A DNA stretch of 64,000 bases from assembly GCF_007655005.1 (NCBI RefSeq), contig NZ_SZVW01000006.1, forward strand, positions 124,001 through 188,000. Direction: 5' to 3'. The number at the start of each line of letters is the position of its first letter. Position 1 is the first letter of the stretch. The stretch is from Streptomyces tibetensis. Lineage in GTDB: Bacteria; Actinomycetota; Actinomycetes; Streptomycetales; Streptomycetaceae. Below, piece by piece: positions 44,581 to 54,560 of this stretch. Made by a program: the position numbers and the translations under genes. The notes beneath the pieces were generated by a model. The model worked only from the letters and a program-made list of their open reading frames with translations, was not told the DNA's origin and did no database searches.

Positions 44581-44687
44581 TCGGCGTGACGAGCGTCTCC
44601 CCACCCCCTCCCTGGACGCTCGTCGATACTCGCCGGTATCTTGGGCTGAGCAAGCGCTTAGACATGCGAAGTCCTGGAGGTGGCGGC

Positions 44688-45845
44688 GTGCGCCGTACGG
44701 TGTTCAACGAGGATCACGAGGCGTTCCGGGAGACCCTTCGCGCCTTCATCGAGGCCGAGGTCGTACCCGTGTACGACGAGTGGTTCGCGGCGGGCCAGGC
44801 GCCCCGCGACTTCTACTACAAGCTCGGTGAGCTGGGCATCTTCGGCATCAACGTGCCCGAGGAGTTCGGCGGCGCGGGCCTGGAAAGCCACAAGTTCGAG
44901 GCCGTGCTGTACGAGGAGACCGCTCGCGCGGGCGTCGCGTTCGGCGGCTCCGGCGTGCACGTGCTGCTCGCCCTGCCCTACATCAAGATGCTCGCCACCG
45001 ACGAGCAGAAGAAGCGCTTCCTCCCTAAGTTCGTCAGCGGCGAGGAGATGTGGGCCATCGCGATGACGGAGCCGGGCACCGGTTCCGACCTCGCGGGCAT
45101 GAAGTCCACCGCCAAGCTGAGCGAGGACGGCACCCACTACGTCCTCAACGGCGCCAAGACCTTCATCACCGGCGGCGTCCACGCCGACCGCATGATCGTC
45201 TGCGCCCGCACCGCCGCCCCGACCGCCGAGGACCGCCGCCACGGCATCTCCCTCTTCGCCGTGGACACCAAGTCCGAGGGCTACTCCGTCGGCCGCAAGC
45301 TCGACAAGCTCGGCCTGAAGACCTCCGACACCGCCGAGCTGGCCTTCGTCGACGTCAAGGTTCCCGTCGAGGACCTCCTCGGCGAGGAGAACAAGGGCTT
45401 CTACTACCTCGGCCACAACCTGGCCTCCGAGCGCTGGGGCATCGCCTTCGGCGCCTACGCCCAGGCCAAGGCCGCCGTGCGGTTCGCCAAGCAGTACGTC
45501 CAGGACCGCACCGTCTTCGGCAAGACGGTCGCGTCCTTCCAGAACACCAAGTTCGAGCTGGCCGCCTGCCAGGCCGAGGTGGACGCCGCCGAGGCCGTCG
45601 CCGACCGTGCGACCGAGGCCCTCGACGCCGGCGAGCTCACCCCCGCCGAGGCCGCCTCCGCCAAGCTGTTCTGCACCGAGGTCGCCCACCGCGTCATCGA
45701 CCGCTGCCTCCAGCTGCACGGCGGCTACGGCTTCATGAACGAGTACCCCATCGCCCGCCTGTACGCGGACAACCGCGTCAACCGCATCTACGGCGGCACC
45801 AGCGAGATCATGAAGTCGATCATCGCGAAGAACATGGGCCTGTAA
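44688..45845 (+). CDS. Acyl-CoA dehydrogenase
   Basis: A 385-aa FAD acyl-CoA dehydrogenase with the usual three domains: AMTEPGTGSDLAGMK and LNGAKTFITGG in the middle domain, LQLHGGYGFMNEYP and IYGGTSEIMKSII at the C-terminus. GTG at 44688 has GGAGG 7 nt upstream. The substrate chain type is not clear. A palindromic CAAGCGCTTAG element lies 37-28 bp upstream and may be an operator. The thioesterase gene follows after 35 bp. Confidence 0.92.
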   Translation: MRRTVFNEDHEAFRETLRAFIEAEVVPVYDEWFAAGQAPRDFYYKLGELGIFGINVPEEFGGAGLESHKFEAVLYEETARAGVAFGGSGVHVLLALPYIKMLATDEQKKRFLPKFVSGEEMWAIAMTEPGTGSDLAGMKSTAKLSEDGTHYVLNGAKTFITGGVHADRMIVCARTAAPTAEDRRHGISLFAVDTKSEGYSVGRKLDKLGLKTSDTAELAFVDVKVPVEDLLGEENKGFYYLGHNLASERWGIAFGAYAQAKAAVRFAKQYVQDRTVFGKTVASFQNTKFELAACQAEVDAAEAVADRATEALDAGELTPAEAASAKLFCTEVAHRVIDRCLQLHGGYGFMNEYPIARLYADNRVNRIYGGTSEIMKSIIAKNMGL

Positions 45846-45880
45846 GCCGACCGTAGTCAGTGGCCGGTACAACAGTTGCC

Positions 45881-46762
45881 ATGAGCAATGCACTCCAGAG
45901 CCTCCTCGATCTGCTCGACCTCGAGCAGATCGAGGAGGACATCTTCCGCGGCCGGTCCCGGTCCGCCGTCGTACCCCGGGTCTTCGGCGGGCAGGTCGCG
46001 GCCCAGGCGCTCGTCGCCGCCGGGCGCACGGTCCCCGAGGACCGGCCCGCGCACTCGCTGCACGCGTACTTCCTGCGCCCCGGCGACCCCGGCGCGCCCA
46101 TCGTCTACACGGTCGACCGGATCCGCGACGGCCGCTCCTTCACCACCCGCCGGGTGGTCGCCGTCCAGCACGGCAAGCCGATCTTCCACCTCTCGGCATC
46201 GTTCCAGGTGCACGAGGACGGGCTGGATCACCAGGAGCCGATGCCGGCCTCGCCCGATCCCGTGACCCTCCCGACCGGAGAAGAGCGGCTGCGCGGGTAC
46301 GGGCATCTCGACCCCGTCGTGGTGGAGAAGTTCATCGAGGCCCGGGCCGCGGTCGATCTCCGCTACGTCGACGAGCCGCCCTACGGCCGGTTCGGCGAGC
46401 CGCGCGAGCCGCACTCGCAGGTGTGGTTCCGCACCAACGGCAAGCTCGCGGACGATCCGCTGCTGCACGTCGTCCTCGCCACCTACGTCTCCGACATGAC
46501 GCTGCTCGACTCCGTGCTGCTCGCGCACGGGCGCGGTGGCTGGGCCGTCGGGGATGTCGTCGGCGCCTCGCTCGACCACGCGATGTGGTTCCACCGGCCG
46601 TTCCGCGCCGACGAGTGGCTGCTGTACGACCAGGAGTCCCCGTCCGCGCACGGCGGCCGGGGACTGGGGCAGGCCCGGATCTACACGCAGGACGGGCGGC
46701 TCGCCATCACCGTGATCCAGGAGGGCGTGGTCCGCGTCCCGCGTGAGCGGGGCACTAGCTGA
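45881..46762 (+). CDS. tesB: Acyl-CoA thioesterase II (TesB)
   Basis: A 293-aa double-hotdog thioesterase that hydrolyses medium- and long-chain acyl-CoA. Features include the first hotdog block RVFGGQVAAQAL, the SLHAYFLRPG segment, and the second-hotdog active-site region ASLDHAMWFHRPFRADEWLLY with Asp. ATG at 45881 fits the family N-terminus (LLDLLDLEQIEEDIFRG). It lies after the acyl-CoA dehydrogenase and overlaps the convergent phosphatase-like gene by 8 bp. Confidence 0.93.
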   Translation: MSNALQSLLDLLDLEQIEEDIFRGRSRSAVVPRVFGGQVAAQALVAAGRTVPEDRPAHSLHAYFLRPGDPGAPIVYTVDRIRDGRSFTTRRVVAVQHGKPIFHLSASFQVHEDGLDHQEPMPASPDPVTLPTGEERLRGYGHLDPVVVEKFIEARAAVDLRYVDEPPYGRFGEPREPHSQVWFRTNGKLADDPLLHVVLATYVSDMTLLDSVLLAHGRGGWAVGDVVGASLDHAMWFHRPFRADEWLLYDQESPSAHGGRGLGQARIYTQDGRLAITVIQEGVVRVPRERGTS

Positions 46763-47552
46763 GGCCCGCCTCCGCGAGCAGGTACGCCGTCATCGGGTCG
46801 TAGTGGCGGGGGCTGATCACGTGGTCGTCGAGGGGAACCGTCACCTGCACGGTGCCCTCGGCCTCGGCGATGAAGAGGGCCGGGTCGTTGCAGTCGGCGT
46901 AGCCGACGGAGTCCACGCCGTGCTGTCCCGCGTAGCCGGCCCAGCCGTGGTCCGCCACGACCAGGTCGGGCAGCGGGCGGCCCGCGCGCTCCAGGGCCGT
47001 CAGGATCGCCTTCATCGGTTCGCCCGAGTGGGTGTGCCACAGGGTGGCGCCGTGCTCCAGCACCGCCACGTCCGCGAACTGCATGACGTAGCCCTCCTCG
47101 GTCGTCAGCCCGTCCGGGATGACGACGATCTCGCAGCCGGCCGCGCGCAGCGCCGACGCCGTCGCGCGGTGCACGTCGAGGAGGCCGCCGGGGTGGCCGG
47201 TGGCGAAGAGGACGCGCTGCTGCCCGTCCGCGGCCTTGCGCAGCCGTCCGGCCATCCGCTCCAGGCCGTCGACGGTCAGCTCCGGGTCGATGGTGTCCTG
47301 GCCGTACCGGTATTCGGGGTCGTCGTTCACGCCGACCCGCTCCGCCATCACCGCGAGGACGTCCTGCTCGTCGTTCCAGCGGTCGCCGAGTTCCAGTCCG
47401 AGCCAGTAGTGGCGGTCGCTGTTCGCCAGCTTGCGGTAGTGGGAGAGGTTGTTCTCGCGGGGGGTGGCGACGTCGCCCGCGATGCGCGTCCTGACGAGGT
47501 GTTCGACGAGTTCGGCGCGGCTGGGTGTCCCGGATATCGGCATGGCATCCAT
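46755..47552 (-). CDS. Conserved protein, often annotated as phosphatase
   Basis: A 265-aa soluble protein. Conserved-looking blocks are ATGHPGGLLDVH, EHGATLWHTHSGEPM, VADHGWAGYAGQHGV and YADCNDPALF, with His/Asp residues that could bind a metal or phosphate. I recall orthologues labelled phosphatase in Streptomyces but cannot name a family or substrate. ATG at 47552 is used; a second ATG lies at 47543. Two direct repeats lie 54-88 bp upstream. Confidence 0.65.
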   Translation of the reverse strand: MDAMPISGTPSRAELVEHLVRTRIAGDVATPRENNLSHYRKLANSDRHYWLGLELGDRWNDEQDVLAVMAERVGVNDDPEYRYGQDTIDPELTVDGLERMAGRLRKAADGQQRVLFATGHPGGLLDVHRATASALRAAGCEIVVIPDGLTTEEGYVMQFADVAVLEHGATLWHTHSGEPMKAILTALERAGRPLPDLVVADHGWAGYAGQHGVDSVGYADCNDPALFIAEAEGTVQVTVPLDDHVISPRHYDPMTAYLLAEAGLS

Positions 47553-47605
47553 TGTGAGGCAGCCGACCGGGGGCGTCCCTGGCGTATCGAGCGCTGGGAC
47601 GTGCG

Positions 47606-47640
47606 TCACGTACTCAGCGGGACCCCGCTCACGTACTCAG
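47606..47640. promoter_or_regulatory. Direct repeats upstream of the phosphatase-like gene
   Basis: TCACGTACTCAG occurs at 47606-47617 and 47629-47640, 23 bp apart, separated by a GC-rich CGGGACCCCGC. Two-turn spacing upstream of the start at 47552 fits paired binding of a regulator. Confidence 0.5.
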
Positions 47641-47703
47641 ACACGCCGTGGCTACTCGCACCTGCCGTAGCGGTTCAGATGCTGCTGCTGTCGCCGTGGC
47701 CGC

Positions 47704-49191
47704 TCACACGTGCCGCAGCGCGAACCAGAGTTCCATCCGTACGTCCGGGTCGTCGAGGTCCGTCTCCAGCAGGGCCGCGCAGCGGGCGACGCGCTGCCGC
47801 ACGGTGTTGCGGTGCACGGACAGGGCGACGGCCGTGCGGTCCCAGCTGCCGTGCAGGGACAGCCAGGTGCGCAGGGTCTCGGTGAGCGCGGGGTGGGCCG
47901 TGACGGGGGCGAGGACGGCGCGGGCGTGGACCGCCGCCTCCCCGGTCGGGACCAGGTCGGCGAGGGCGGGGCGCGCGCTGTGTCTCTGCAGCGGGCAGCG
48001 GGTGGCGCGAGCCCGGGCCAGGGCGCGGGCGGCCTGCGTGTCCGCGGTGGGCCAGTCGCGCGGGGCGACGGCGGCGCTGACGCCCAGGGTCCAGCCGGGC
48101 AGCGGGCGATCCGGTGCCCGGTCGGCCGGGACCAGGATCCGTACGACGTCACCTGCCGGGTCGACCAGGGCGGACCCGAGCGCGGCGCCCAGGGCGGAGG
48201 CCGCGACGGGGTCGGGGGTGCCGTCCCCGTCCGGCCGGGCGTGCACCACGAGCCACGGCCCGTCGCCCAGCAACGCCACGACCTCCTCGCGCGGCGCGCC
48301 CAGCAGCATCCGCACCAGCGCGGAGGACCGGGCGGCCCCGGTGCCGCTCTGCTGCTCCCCGGTGAGCAGCGACAGCAGCACGGCCGCGACGGAGGCGACG
48401 GTGTGGTCGCCGGGGGTCCGGTGCGGTGTGGCGACGCCGAGCACGAACCCGTGCCCGGCCCCCAGGCTGTAGGCGGCGAGCTGGAGCCCGGAGACCGAGT
48501 CGGTGGCGGAGGCCGGGGCGGGGCGCTCCCCCGGGCCGTCGGCGGGCCGCACCACCTCCCCCAGCCGTGTCAGCGCCCCCCGCGCCTCGTCCCCCGGCTC
48601 CCGCCCGGCTCCCGCGATCTCCGTCCCCTCCGGCCCGTACAGCACCGCCCACCCGCCCAGTCGCTGGGCCAGTTGCCGGAGCACCGACGGGACCGGGTCG
48701 GGGCGGGACGCGGCGGCGGCGAGGCTCTGCTGGGCCTCGGTGACATGGCGGAGCTCGGCCAGGCGGGCCCGTGCCATCAGCTGCCAGACCGCGCGGGCCA
48801 CGCCCGAGAAGGTGGTCCGGGGCGGCACCTCCAGCAGCGGCAGTCCGTGCGAGGTGCAGGCCGCGACCAGCCCCTCCGGCACCGTGTCGTGCACGGGCGC
48901 CACCCCGAAGCCGAGGGCCGCGCCGCCCGCCGCCACGATCCGGGAGACGTAGTCGTCGAAGTAGGAGGTCCCCGGTCCCGCCGCCCCGTCCGGGATGTGC
49001 ACCCCGGCGCTGAGCAGCAGCTCCCCGCCCAGCAGATAGGGGTACGGGTCCGCCATCTCCGAGGTGTGCACCCAGTGGACGACGACGTCCTCGGCCGGCG
49101 GCCCCGCGAGTTGCCGCAGGCCCAGGTCCTCGCGGGCCAGCAGCGCGGTCAGCGGGACGGGCGGGCTGGGCGGAACCGCCGGATCCGGCAT
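47704..49191 (-). CDS. PucR-family transcription regulator
   Basis: A 495-aa regulator. The N-terminal PucR domain (about 15-140: VHWVHTSEMADPYPYLLGGELLL) senses a catabolite, a central GGDEF-like CdaR region follows, and the C-terminal helix-turn-helix (LSLHGSWDRTAVALSVHRNTVRQRV) is the PucR_HTH type. ATG at 49191 has GGAGGG about 9 nt upstream. It is divergent from a symporter-ureohydrolase-TPP enzyme set, which it probably controls. PucR proteins regulate nitrogen-compound catabolism in several bacteria. Confidence 0.9.
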   Translation of the reverse strand: MPDPAVPPSPPVPLTALLAREDLGLRQLAGPPAEDVVVHWVHTSEMADPYPYLLGGELLLSAGVHIPDGAAGPGTSYFDDYVSRIVAAGGAALGFGVAPVHDTVPEGLVAACTSHGLPLLEVPPRTTFSGVARAVWQLMARARLAELRHVTEAQQSLAAAASRPDPVPSVLRQLAQRLGGWAVLYGPEGTEIAGAGREPGDEARGALTRLGEVVRPADGPGERPAPASATDSVSGLQLAAYSLGAGHGFVLGVATPHRTPGDHTVASVAAVLLSLLTGEQQSGTGAARSSALVRMLLGAPREEVVALLGDGPWLVVHARPDGDGTPDPVAASALGAALGSALVDPAGDVVRILVPADRAPDRPLPGWTLGVSAAVAPRDWPTADTQAARALARARATRCPLQRHSARPALADLVPTGEAAVHARAVLAPVTAHPALTETLRTWLSLHGSWDRTAVALSVHRNTVRQRVARCAALLETDLDDPDVRMELWFALRHV

Positions 49192-49314
49192 GGTGTGCGT
49201 TCCCTCCATCCGGCACCGGCTCGAATGGATGAAACGTACACTTCGCAGTCGCTTTCCGGCCACCTAAGGTCAGTCCTCGTCACCCGCCGGCGACACCGAT
49301 CGAAGGAGGCCCTC

Positions 49315-50778
49315 ATGGCCGTCGACTACGCCGTCATCGTCGTGTACCTGGCCGGCATGCTGGCCATGGGCTGGTGGGGCATGCGCCGCGCCCGCTCCAA
49401 GAGCGAGTTCCTCGTGGCGGGCCGCCGCCTCGGCCCGTCCCTGTACTCCGGCACCATGGCGGCCATCGTCCTCGGCGGCGCCTCCACCATCGGCGGAGTG
49501 GGCCTCGGCTACCAGTACGGTCTGTCCGGCGCCTGGATGGTCTTCACCATCGGCCTCGGCCTGCTCGCCCTGTCCGTCTTCTTCTCCGCCCGCATCGCCC
49601 GGCTGAAGGTCTACACCGTCTCCGAGATGCTCGACCTGCGCTACGGCGGCGGACGCGCCGGGGTCATCTCCGGTGTCGTCATGTGGGCGTACACGCTGAT
49701 GCTCGCGGTCACCTCGACCATCGCGTACGCCACGATCTTCGACGTCCTGTTCGACATGAACCGCACGGTCGCGATCGTCCTCGGCGGCTCGATCGTCGTC
49801 GCGTACTCCACCCTCGGCGGCATGTGGTCGATCACCCTCACCGACATGGTGCAGTTCGTCGTGAAGACCATCGGCGTGCTCCTCCTGCTGCTGCCCATCG
49901 CCGTCGTGAAGGCGGGCGGGTTCGGCGAGATGAAGGCGCAGCTGCCCACCGCGTACTTCGACCCGCTGGGCATCGGCGGCGAGACGATCTTCACCTACGT
50001 GCTGATCTACACCTTCGGCATGCTCATCGGGCAGGACATCTGGCAGCGCGTCTTCACCGCCCGCAGCGACCGGACCGCCAAGTGGGGCGGGACCGTCGCC
50101 GGCACCTACTGCCTCGCCTACGCCCTCGCCGGTGCCGTGATCGGCACCGCGGCCAAGGTGCTGTACCCGAAGCTCGGCAGCCCGGACGACGCCTTCGCGA
50201 CCATCGTCAAGGACGAACTGCCCGTCGGGGTGCGCGGACTGGTGCTGGCCGCCGCCCTCGCCGCGGTGATGTCGACGTCCTCCGGCGCGCTGATCGCCTG
50301 CGCGACCGTCGCCAACAACGACATCTGGTCCCGGCTGCGGGGCCTCGGCGAGGCCCCGGCCGGGGACCACGACGAGGTGAAGGGCAACCGCGCCTTCATC
50401 CTGCTCATGGGTCTCGCCGTCATCGCAACGGCCATCGCGATCGACGACGTCGTGGAGGCCCTGACCGTCGCCTACAACCTCCTCGTCGGAGGGCTGCTCG
50501 TGCCGATCCTCGGCGGCCTGGTGTGGAGGCGCGGCACGGTCCACGGCGCCCTCGCCTCGGTCGTGGCCGGCGGACTGGCGGTCATCGTGCTGATGGCGAC
50601 CTACGGCGTCCTCGCCAACGAGCCCGTCTACTACGGCCTGCTCGCCTCCCTCGCCGCCTATCTGGCCGTCTCCCTGGCCACCCCCGCCACCGACGCCGCC
50701 GTCCTGGCCGCCTGGCGCGAGCGGCTGGCCGGGCGGTCACCCGAACTCGCGTCCGAACCGGTCGCGGCTCCCCAGTAG
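49315..50778 (+). CDS. Sodium:solute symporter (SSS family)
   Basis: A 487-aa membrane protein with about 13 hydrophobic segments. Family features include SEFLVAGRRLGP at the start of helix 2 and the conserved GGASTIGGVGLGYQYG and AALAAVMSTSSGALIACATV (Na+ site) blocks. ATG at 49315 has AAGGAGG upstream. It likely imports an amine, amino acid or guanidino compound; linkage to the agmatinase-like gene 66 bp downstream suggests the substrate. Confidence 0.92.
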   Translation: MAVDYAVIVVYLAGMLAMGWWGMRRARSKSEFLVAGRRLGPSLYSGTMAAIVLGGASTIGGVGLGYQYGLSGAWMVFTIGLGLLALSVFFSARIARLKVYTVSEMLDLRYGGGRAGVISGVVMWAYTLMLAVTSTIAYATIFDVLFDMNRTVAIVLGGSIVVAYSTLGGMWSITLTDMVQFVVKTIGVLLLLLPIAVVKAGGFGEMKAQLPTAYFDPLGIGGETIFTYVLIYTFGMLIGQDIWQRVFTARSDRTAKWGGTVAGTYCLAYALAGAVIGTAAKVLYPKLGSPDDAFATIVKDELPVGVRGLVLAAALAAVMSTSSGALIACATVANNDIWSRLRGLGEAPAGDHDEVKGNRAFILLMGLAVIATAIAIDDVVEALTVAYNLLVGGLLVPILGGLVWRRGTVHGALASVVAGGLAVIVLMATYGVLANEPVYYGLLASLAAYLAVSLATPATDAAVLAAWRERLAGRSPELASEPVAAPQ

Positions 50779-50844
50779 AGTCGTAGTACAAGCAGCGCAT
50801 AGCAGTACACACGCGATGAAGCGTAGGAAAGAAGGCATTTCTCC

Positions 50845-51825
50845 ATGAGCAGCAACGAGACTCCGCGCGGGCCCGTCGACTCCTCCCGCGTTCCCCGGTA
50901 CGCGGGCCCGGCGACCTTCGCCCGGCTGCCCCGGCTCGACGAGGTCGGCCGGGCCGATGTCGCGGTCGTGGGCGTGCCGTTCGACTCGGGCGTCTCGTAC
51001 CGGCCGGGCGCCCGCTTCGGCGGCAACGCGATCCGCGAGGCGTCCCGGCTGCTGCGTCCGTACAACCCGGCGCAGGACGCCTCCCCGTTCGCCCTCGCGC
51101 AGGTCGCGGACGGCGGTGACATCGCCGTCAACCCGTTCAACATCAACGAGGCCGTCGAGACCGTCGAGGCCGCCGCGGACGACCTGCTCGGCACGGGCGC
51201 CCGACTGATGACCCTCGGCGGTGACCACACCATCGCGCTGCCCCTGCTGCGCTCGGTCGCGAAGAAGCACGGCCCGGTCGCCCTGCTGCACTTCGACGCC
51301 CATCTCGACACCTGGGACACCTACTTCGGCGCCGAGTACACGCACGGCACCCCGTTCCGCCGCGCGGTCGAGGAGGGCATCCTCGACACCTCCGCGCTGT
51401 CCCACGTCGGCACCCGCGGCCCCCTCTACGGCAAGCAGGACCTCACCGACGACGAGAAGATGGGCTTCGGCATCGTCACCTCGGCCGACGTCTACCGGCG
51501 CGGCGCCGACGAGGTGGCCGACCAGCTGCGCCAGCGCATCGGCGACCGGCCGCTGTACATCTCCATCGACATCGACTGCCTCGACCCGGCCCACGCCCCC
51601 GGCACCGGCACCCCCGAGGCCGGCGGCATGACCTCCCGCGAACTGCTGGAGATCCTGCGCGGGCTGGCCTCCTGCAACCTGGTCTCCGCGGACGTGGTCG
51701 AGGTGGCCCCCGCGTACGATCACGCGGAGATCACGTCGGTGGCCGCGTCCCACACGGCGTACGAACTGACCACGATCATGTCCCGCCAGATCGCCGCGGC
51801 CCGGAAGGACTCGGAAGCCAAGTGA
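50845..51825 (+). CDS. speB: Agmatinase-family ureohydrolase
   Basis: A 326-aa member of the arginase/agmatinase/guanidinobutyrase family. Two Mn2+ ions are held by GGDHTI (His), HFDAHLDTW (Asp, His, Asp) and [14 protein letters not shown] (Asp, Asp). It splits urea from agmatine or a related guanidino acid such as 4-guanidinobutyrate. The substrate cannot be fixed from motifs. Its stop overlaps the next gene's GTG, so it is coupled to the TPP enzyme. Confidence 0.93.
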   Translation: MSSNETPRGPVDSSRVPRYAGPATFARLPRLDEVGRADVAVVGVPFDSGVSYRPGARFGGNAIREASRLLRPYNPAQDASPFALAQVADGGDIAVNPFNINEAVETVEAAADDLLGTGARLMTLGGDHTIALPLLRSVAKKHGPVALLHFDAHLDTWDTYFGAEYTHGTPFRRAVEEGILDTSALSHVGTRGPLYGKQDLTDDEKMGFGIVTSADVYRRGADEVADQLRQRIGDRPLYISIDIDCLDPAHAPGTGTPEAGGMTSRELLEILRGLASCNLVSADVVEVAPAYDHAEITSVAASHTAYELTTIMSRQIAAARKDSEAK

Positions 51826-53513
51826 CACACGACCACGACCTGGTGCTCCGCCCCACGCCCGCCCAGACGGAGGCCGCCCTCAACCCTCCTCCCGGCCGCA
51901 ACGGCGGAGACCTGGTCGTGGAGACGCTGGCCGGGCTCGGCGCGACGACCGTCTTCGGGCTGCCGGGCCAGCACGCGCTCGGCATGTTCGACGCCCTGCG
52001 CCGCTCGGACCTGAGGTACATCGGCCTGCGGGTGGAGAACAACGCCGGGTTCGCGGCGGACGCGTACGGCCGGATCACCGGTGAGGCCGCGCCCCTGCTG
52101 CTGTCGACCGGGCCGGGCGCCCTGACCTCCCTGGCCGCTCTCCAGGAGGCGGCGGCGGCCTCCGCGCCCGTGCTGGCGATCAGCAGCCAGATCCCGACGG
52201 CCGGCCTCGGCGGCGGCCGGCACGGCTACCTGCACGAACTGCCGGACCAGGCCGCCTCGTTCCGGGGCGTGGTCAAGTCCGTGCACACCGTCCGCACCCA
52301 GTCGCAGATCCCCTCCGCGATCGAGGCGGCCTGGACGTCGGCGCTGAGCGCCCCGCACGGCCCGGTGTGGGTGGAGATCCCGCAGGACGTGCTGCTCGCC
52401 GAGACGGCGATCCCCGTCGTGACGGGTGGGGACGCCTTCCCAGAGGAGCTGCCGCCGCGCCCCGAACTGACCGCCGTGGCCGCCGATCTGCTGTCGAGGG
52501 CCGCCCGACCGGCGATCATCGCGGGCGGGGGAGTGGTCCGGGCGGACGCCTCCGGCAAGCTCAAGCAGCTGGCGGAGCGGCTCCGTGCCCCGGTCGTCAC
52601 CACGCCCGGCGGCAAGGGCGCGTTCCCCTGGAAGCACCCGCTGTCGCTCCAGTCCTGGATCGAGGACCGGCAGACCACCGACTTCCTGGAGGACGCCGAC
52701 GTCCTGTTGGTCGTCGGCTCGGGACTCGGTGAACTCTCCTCGAACTACCACACGTTCAAGCCGCGTGGCCGGATCATCCAGATCGAGGCGGACCTCGGCA
52801 AGCTGGAGTCCAACCATCCGGCGCTGGGCATCCACGCGGACGCCCGCCTCGCCTTGCAGGCGCTGCTGGAGACGGTGCCAGAACGCCAGGACGCGACGGC
52901 GGCGGACCGGGTCCAAGGGGTGCTCGCGAAGGTCGCCGAGCGCATCGCCGGCCAGGAACTCACCCTGGAACAGGAGCTGCTGGCCTCCGTCCGCAGGGCT
53001 TTGCCCGGCGACTCCCCGTCCTTCTGGGACATGACGATCCTCGCCTACTGGGCCTGGTCGGCCTTCGACGCCCAGGGCCCCAACCACATGCACTCCGCCC
53101 AGGGCGCCGGCGGCCTCGGCTACGCCTTCCCCGCCGCCCTGGGCGCGGCGGCGGCCGACCCGACCCGCCCGGTCCTCGCCGTCTCCGGCGACGGCGGGGC
53201 CCTGTACTCCATCGCCGAGCTGGCCACGGCCCGCCAGTACGACCTGAACGTCACCTGGCTGATCGTCGACGACGGCGGCTACGGCATCCTGCGCGAGTAC
53301 ATGACCGACGCGTTCGGTGAGGCGACGGCGACGGAACTGACCCGGCCGGACTATGTCGCCCTGGCGGAGTCCTTCGGCGTCCCCGGGGTCCGGACGACCC
53401 CGGAGAACCTGGAGCAGGACCTCGCGAAGGCGCTTCGGGCGCCCGGGCCCTCGGTGGTCCTGCTCCCGGCCGTGCTGCGGATGTTCGCGCCGACGCACCT
53501 GGACTCGGACTGA
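51822..53513 (+). CDS. Thiamine-diphosphate-dependent decarboxylase/synthase
   Basis: A 563-aa acetolactate-synthase-like enzyme. The N-terminal pyrimidine-binding domain (about 20-190) has [15 protein letters not shown] and [15 protein letters not shown] with the cofactor-activating Glu. A central domain and a C-terminal diphosphate-binding domain follow ([19 protein letters not shown] to IVDDGGYG). Beside an agmatinase-type gene it could be a 2-ketoarginine (5-guanidino-2-oxopentanoate) decarboxylase like AruI, which is inference. GTG at 51822 overlaps speB. The final 180 bp are duplicated at 54561-54733. Confidence 0.88.
   Translation: MTHDHDLVLRPTPAQTEAALNPPPGRNGGDLVVETLAGLGATTVFGLPGQHALGMFDALRRSDLRYIGLRVENNAGFAADAYGRITGEAAPLLLSTGPGALTSLAALQEAAAASAPVLAISSQIPTAGLGGGRHGYLHELPDQAASFRGVVKSVHTVRTQSQIPSAIEAAWTSALSAPHGPVWVEIPQDVLLAETAIPVVTGGDAFPEELPPRPELTAVAADLLSRAARPAIIAGGGVVRADASGKLKQLAERLRAPVVTTPGGKGAFPWKHPLSLQSWIEDRQTTDFLEDADVLLVVGSGLGELSSNYHTFKPRGRIIQIEADLGKLESNHPALGIHADARLALQALLETVPERQDATAADRVQGVLAKVAERIAGQELTLEQELLASVRRALPGDSPSFWDMTILAYWAWSAFDAQGPNHMHSAQGAGGLGYAFPAALGAAAADPTRPVLAVSGDGGALYSIAELATARQYDLNVTWLIVDDGGYGILREYMTDAFGEATATELTRPDYVALAESFGVPGVRTTPENLEQDLAKALRAPGPSVVLLPAVLRMFAPTHLDSD
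53335..53513 (+). repeat. Direct duplication, copy 1 (end of TPP-enzyme gene)
   Basis: The last 180 bp of the TPP-enzyme gene recur at 54561-54733 in the same orientation with over 90% identity by eye, ending at the same THLD codons. The two copies flank the endonuclease gene. Confidence 0.9.
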
Positions 53514-53556
53514 AGAACGGCGGGCGGACCTCGAGGGACTTCAGCCGCAGAAGCGA

Positions 53557-54366
53557 CTACCAGATGGCCTCGACCCACTCCGGGTGGTCGATGAACGGGT
53601 TGCGGTTGTGCTGGTAGGTGTCGTAGATGACCTGGTTGCGGCGCTCCTCGAAGGCGCTCGGCGGGTCCGCCTCGTTCCAGGCCTTCAGGACGGAGAGCTT
53701 GCCCATGTAGGGGTTGGAGCCGTTGTTGACCTTCTCGTTGGGCTCCAGGTCGGCGAAGCCGTCGCCGCCGTCGTAGCGCACGGCCATGTAAAGGATCATG
53801 CGGGCCACGTCGCCCTTGTCGGCGTCGCGCGGCGCGAAGGAGTCGGAGTCCGTGAGGCTGCCGCCCCCGCCGCTGACCGTGCTGCCGCCGTTGTCGAAGT
53901 CCTTGTTGCCGCGGATGCTGTTGACCTGTACGTCCGCCGGGCGCAGGTGGTGCAGGTCGGTGCCGGGGCCGGTCACCTCGCCGAAGTCGCCGTGGGACTT
54001 GGCCCATGTGTGCTCGCGGTTCCAGTCGCCGAGGTCGCCGCCGTTGAGGGACTTGCTGCGCGAGACACCGCTGTACAGCAGGATCACGTTGTTGGTGTTG
54101 TTCGGGTCCTGGTCGGTGACCTTGAGGGCGTTCCAGACCGCGGAGTACGAGATCTTCGAGGCGTTGGCGCTGATGATCGTGTGCAGGGAGGACTTCAGGC
54201 TCGTCCCCGTCTTGCCGACCGCGTTCTTGTAGTACGTCGTGTCGTACGCGGTCGTCGTGGCCGCGGCCGGGGTAGCGGTCAGGGTGGACGCGGTGAGGCC
54301 GGCCAGGGCGGCGGAGGTGGCCAGCGCCACCGGCTTCCATCGGCGTATCCGTGTTGTCGCCAGCAT
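53557..54366 (-). CDS. Secreted endonuclease I family nuclease
   Basis: A 269-aa exported nuclease of the bacterial endonuclease I (EndA) family. A signal peptide (Arg-rich, then Ala/Leu core, cut near ATPAAATTTAY) is followed by the beta-beta-alpha-metal active site: WNREHTWAKSHG, DLHHLRPAD and NSIRGNKDF, with catalytic His and metal Asn. It likely degrades extracellular DNA. ATG at 54366 begins just before the signal peptide. It lies antisense to its neighbours and between the two copies of the TPP-enzyme tail. Confidence 0.92.
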   Translation of the reverse strand: MLATTRIRRWKPVALATSAALAGLTASTLTATPAAATTTAYDTTYYKNAVGKTGTSLKSSLHTIISANASKISYSAVWNALKVTDQDPNNTNNVILLYSGVSRSKSLNGGDLGDWNREHTWAKSHGDFGEVTGPGTDLHHLRPADVQVNSIRGNKDFDNGGSTVSGGGGSLTDSDSFAPRDADKGDVARMILYMAVRYDGGDGFADLEPNEKVNNGSNPYMGKLSVLKAWNEADPPSAFEERRNQVIYDTYQHNRNPFIDHPEWVEAIW

Positions 54367-54560
54367 GTGGGGGTCCCATCTACGCGGGTTGATCGGAGGC
54401 GGCAAACGGGAGAGTGACATGGACATGCGGCTGTGTAAATGAATCTGACATGGCAATCAGGTGACGGAAACCGGCAAGTCGGTCGTCTTCTACGCGAGTT
54501 GACGCAGCGGCATGGCCCCCGACGGGCCTGCCGGGGGGCCGTTCGCTCCTGGTGGCGGGG
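54367..54560. promoter_or_regulatory. Region upstream of the nuclease gene
   Basis: This spacer carries the nuclease promoter on the minus strand. TCTACGCGGGTTGA (54379) and TCTACGCGAGTTGA (54489) form a direct repeat about 110 bp apart. Nothing else is recognised before the second duplicated TPP-enzyme tail. Confidence 0.4.
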
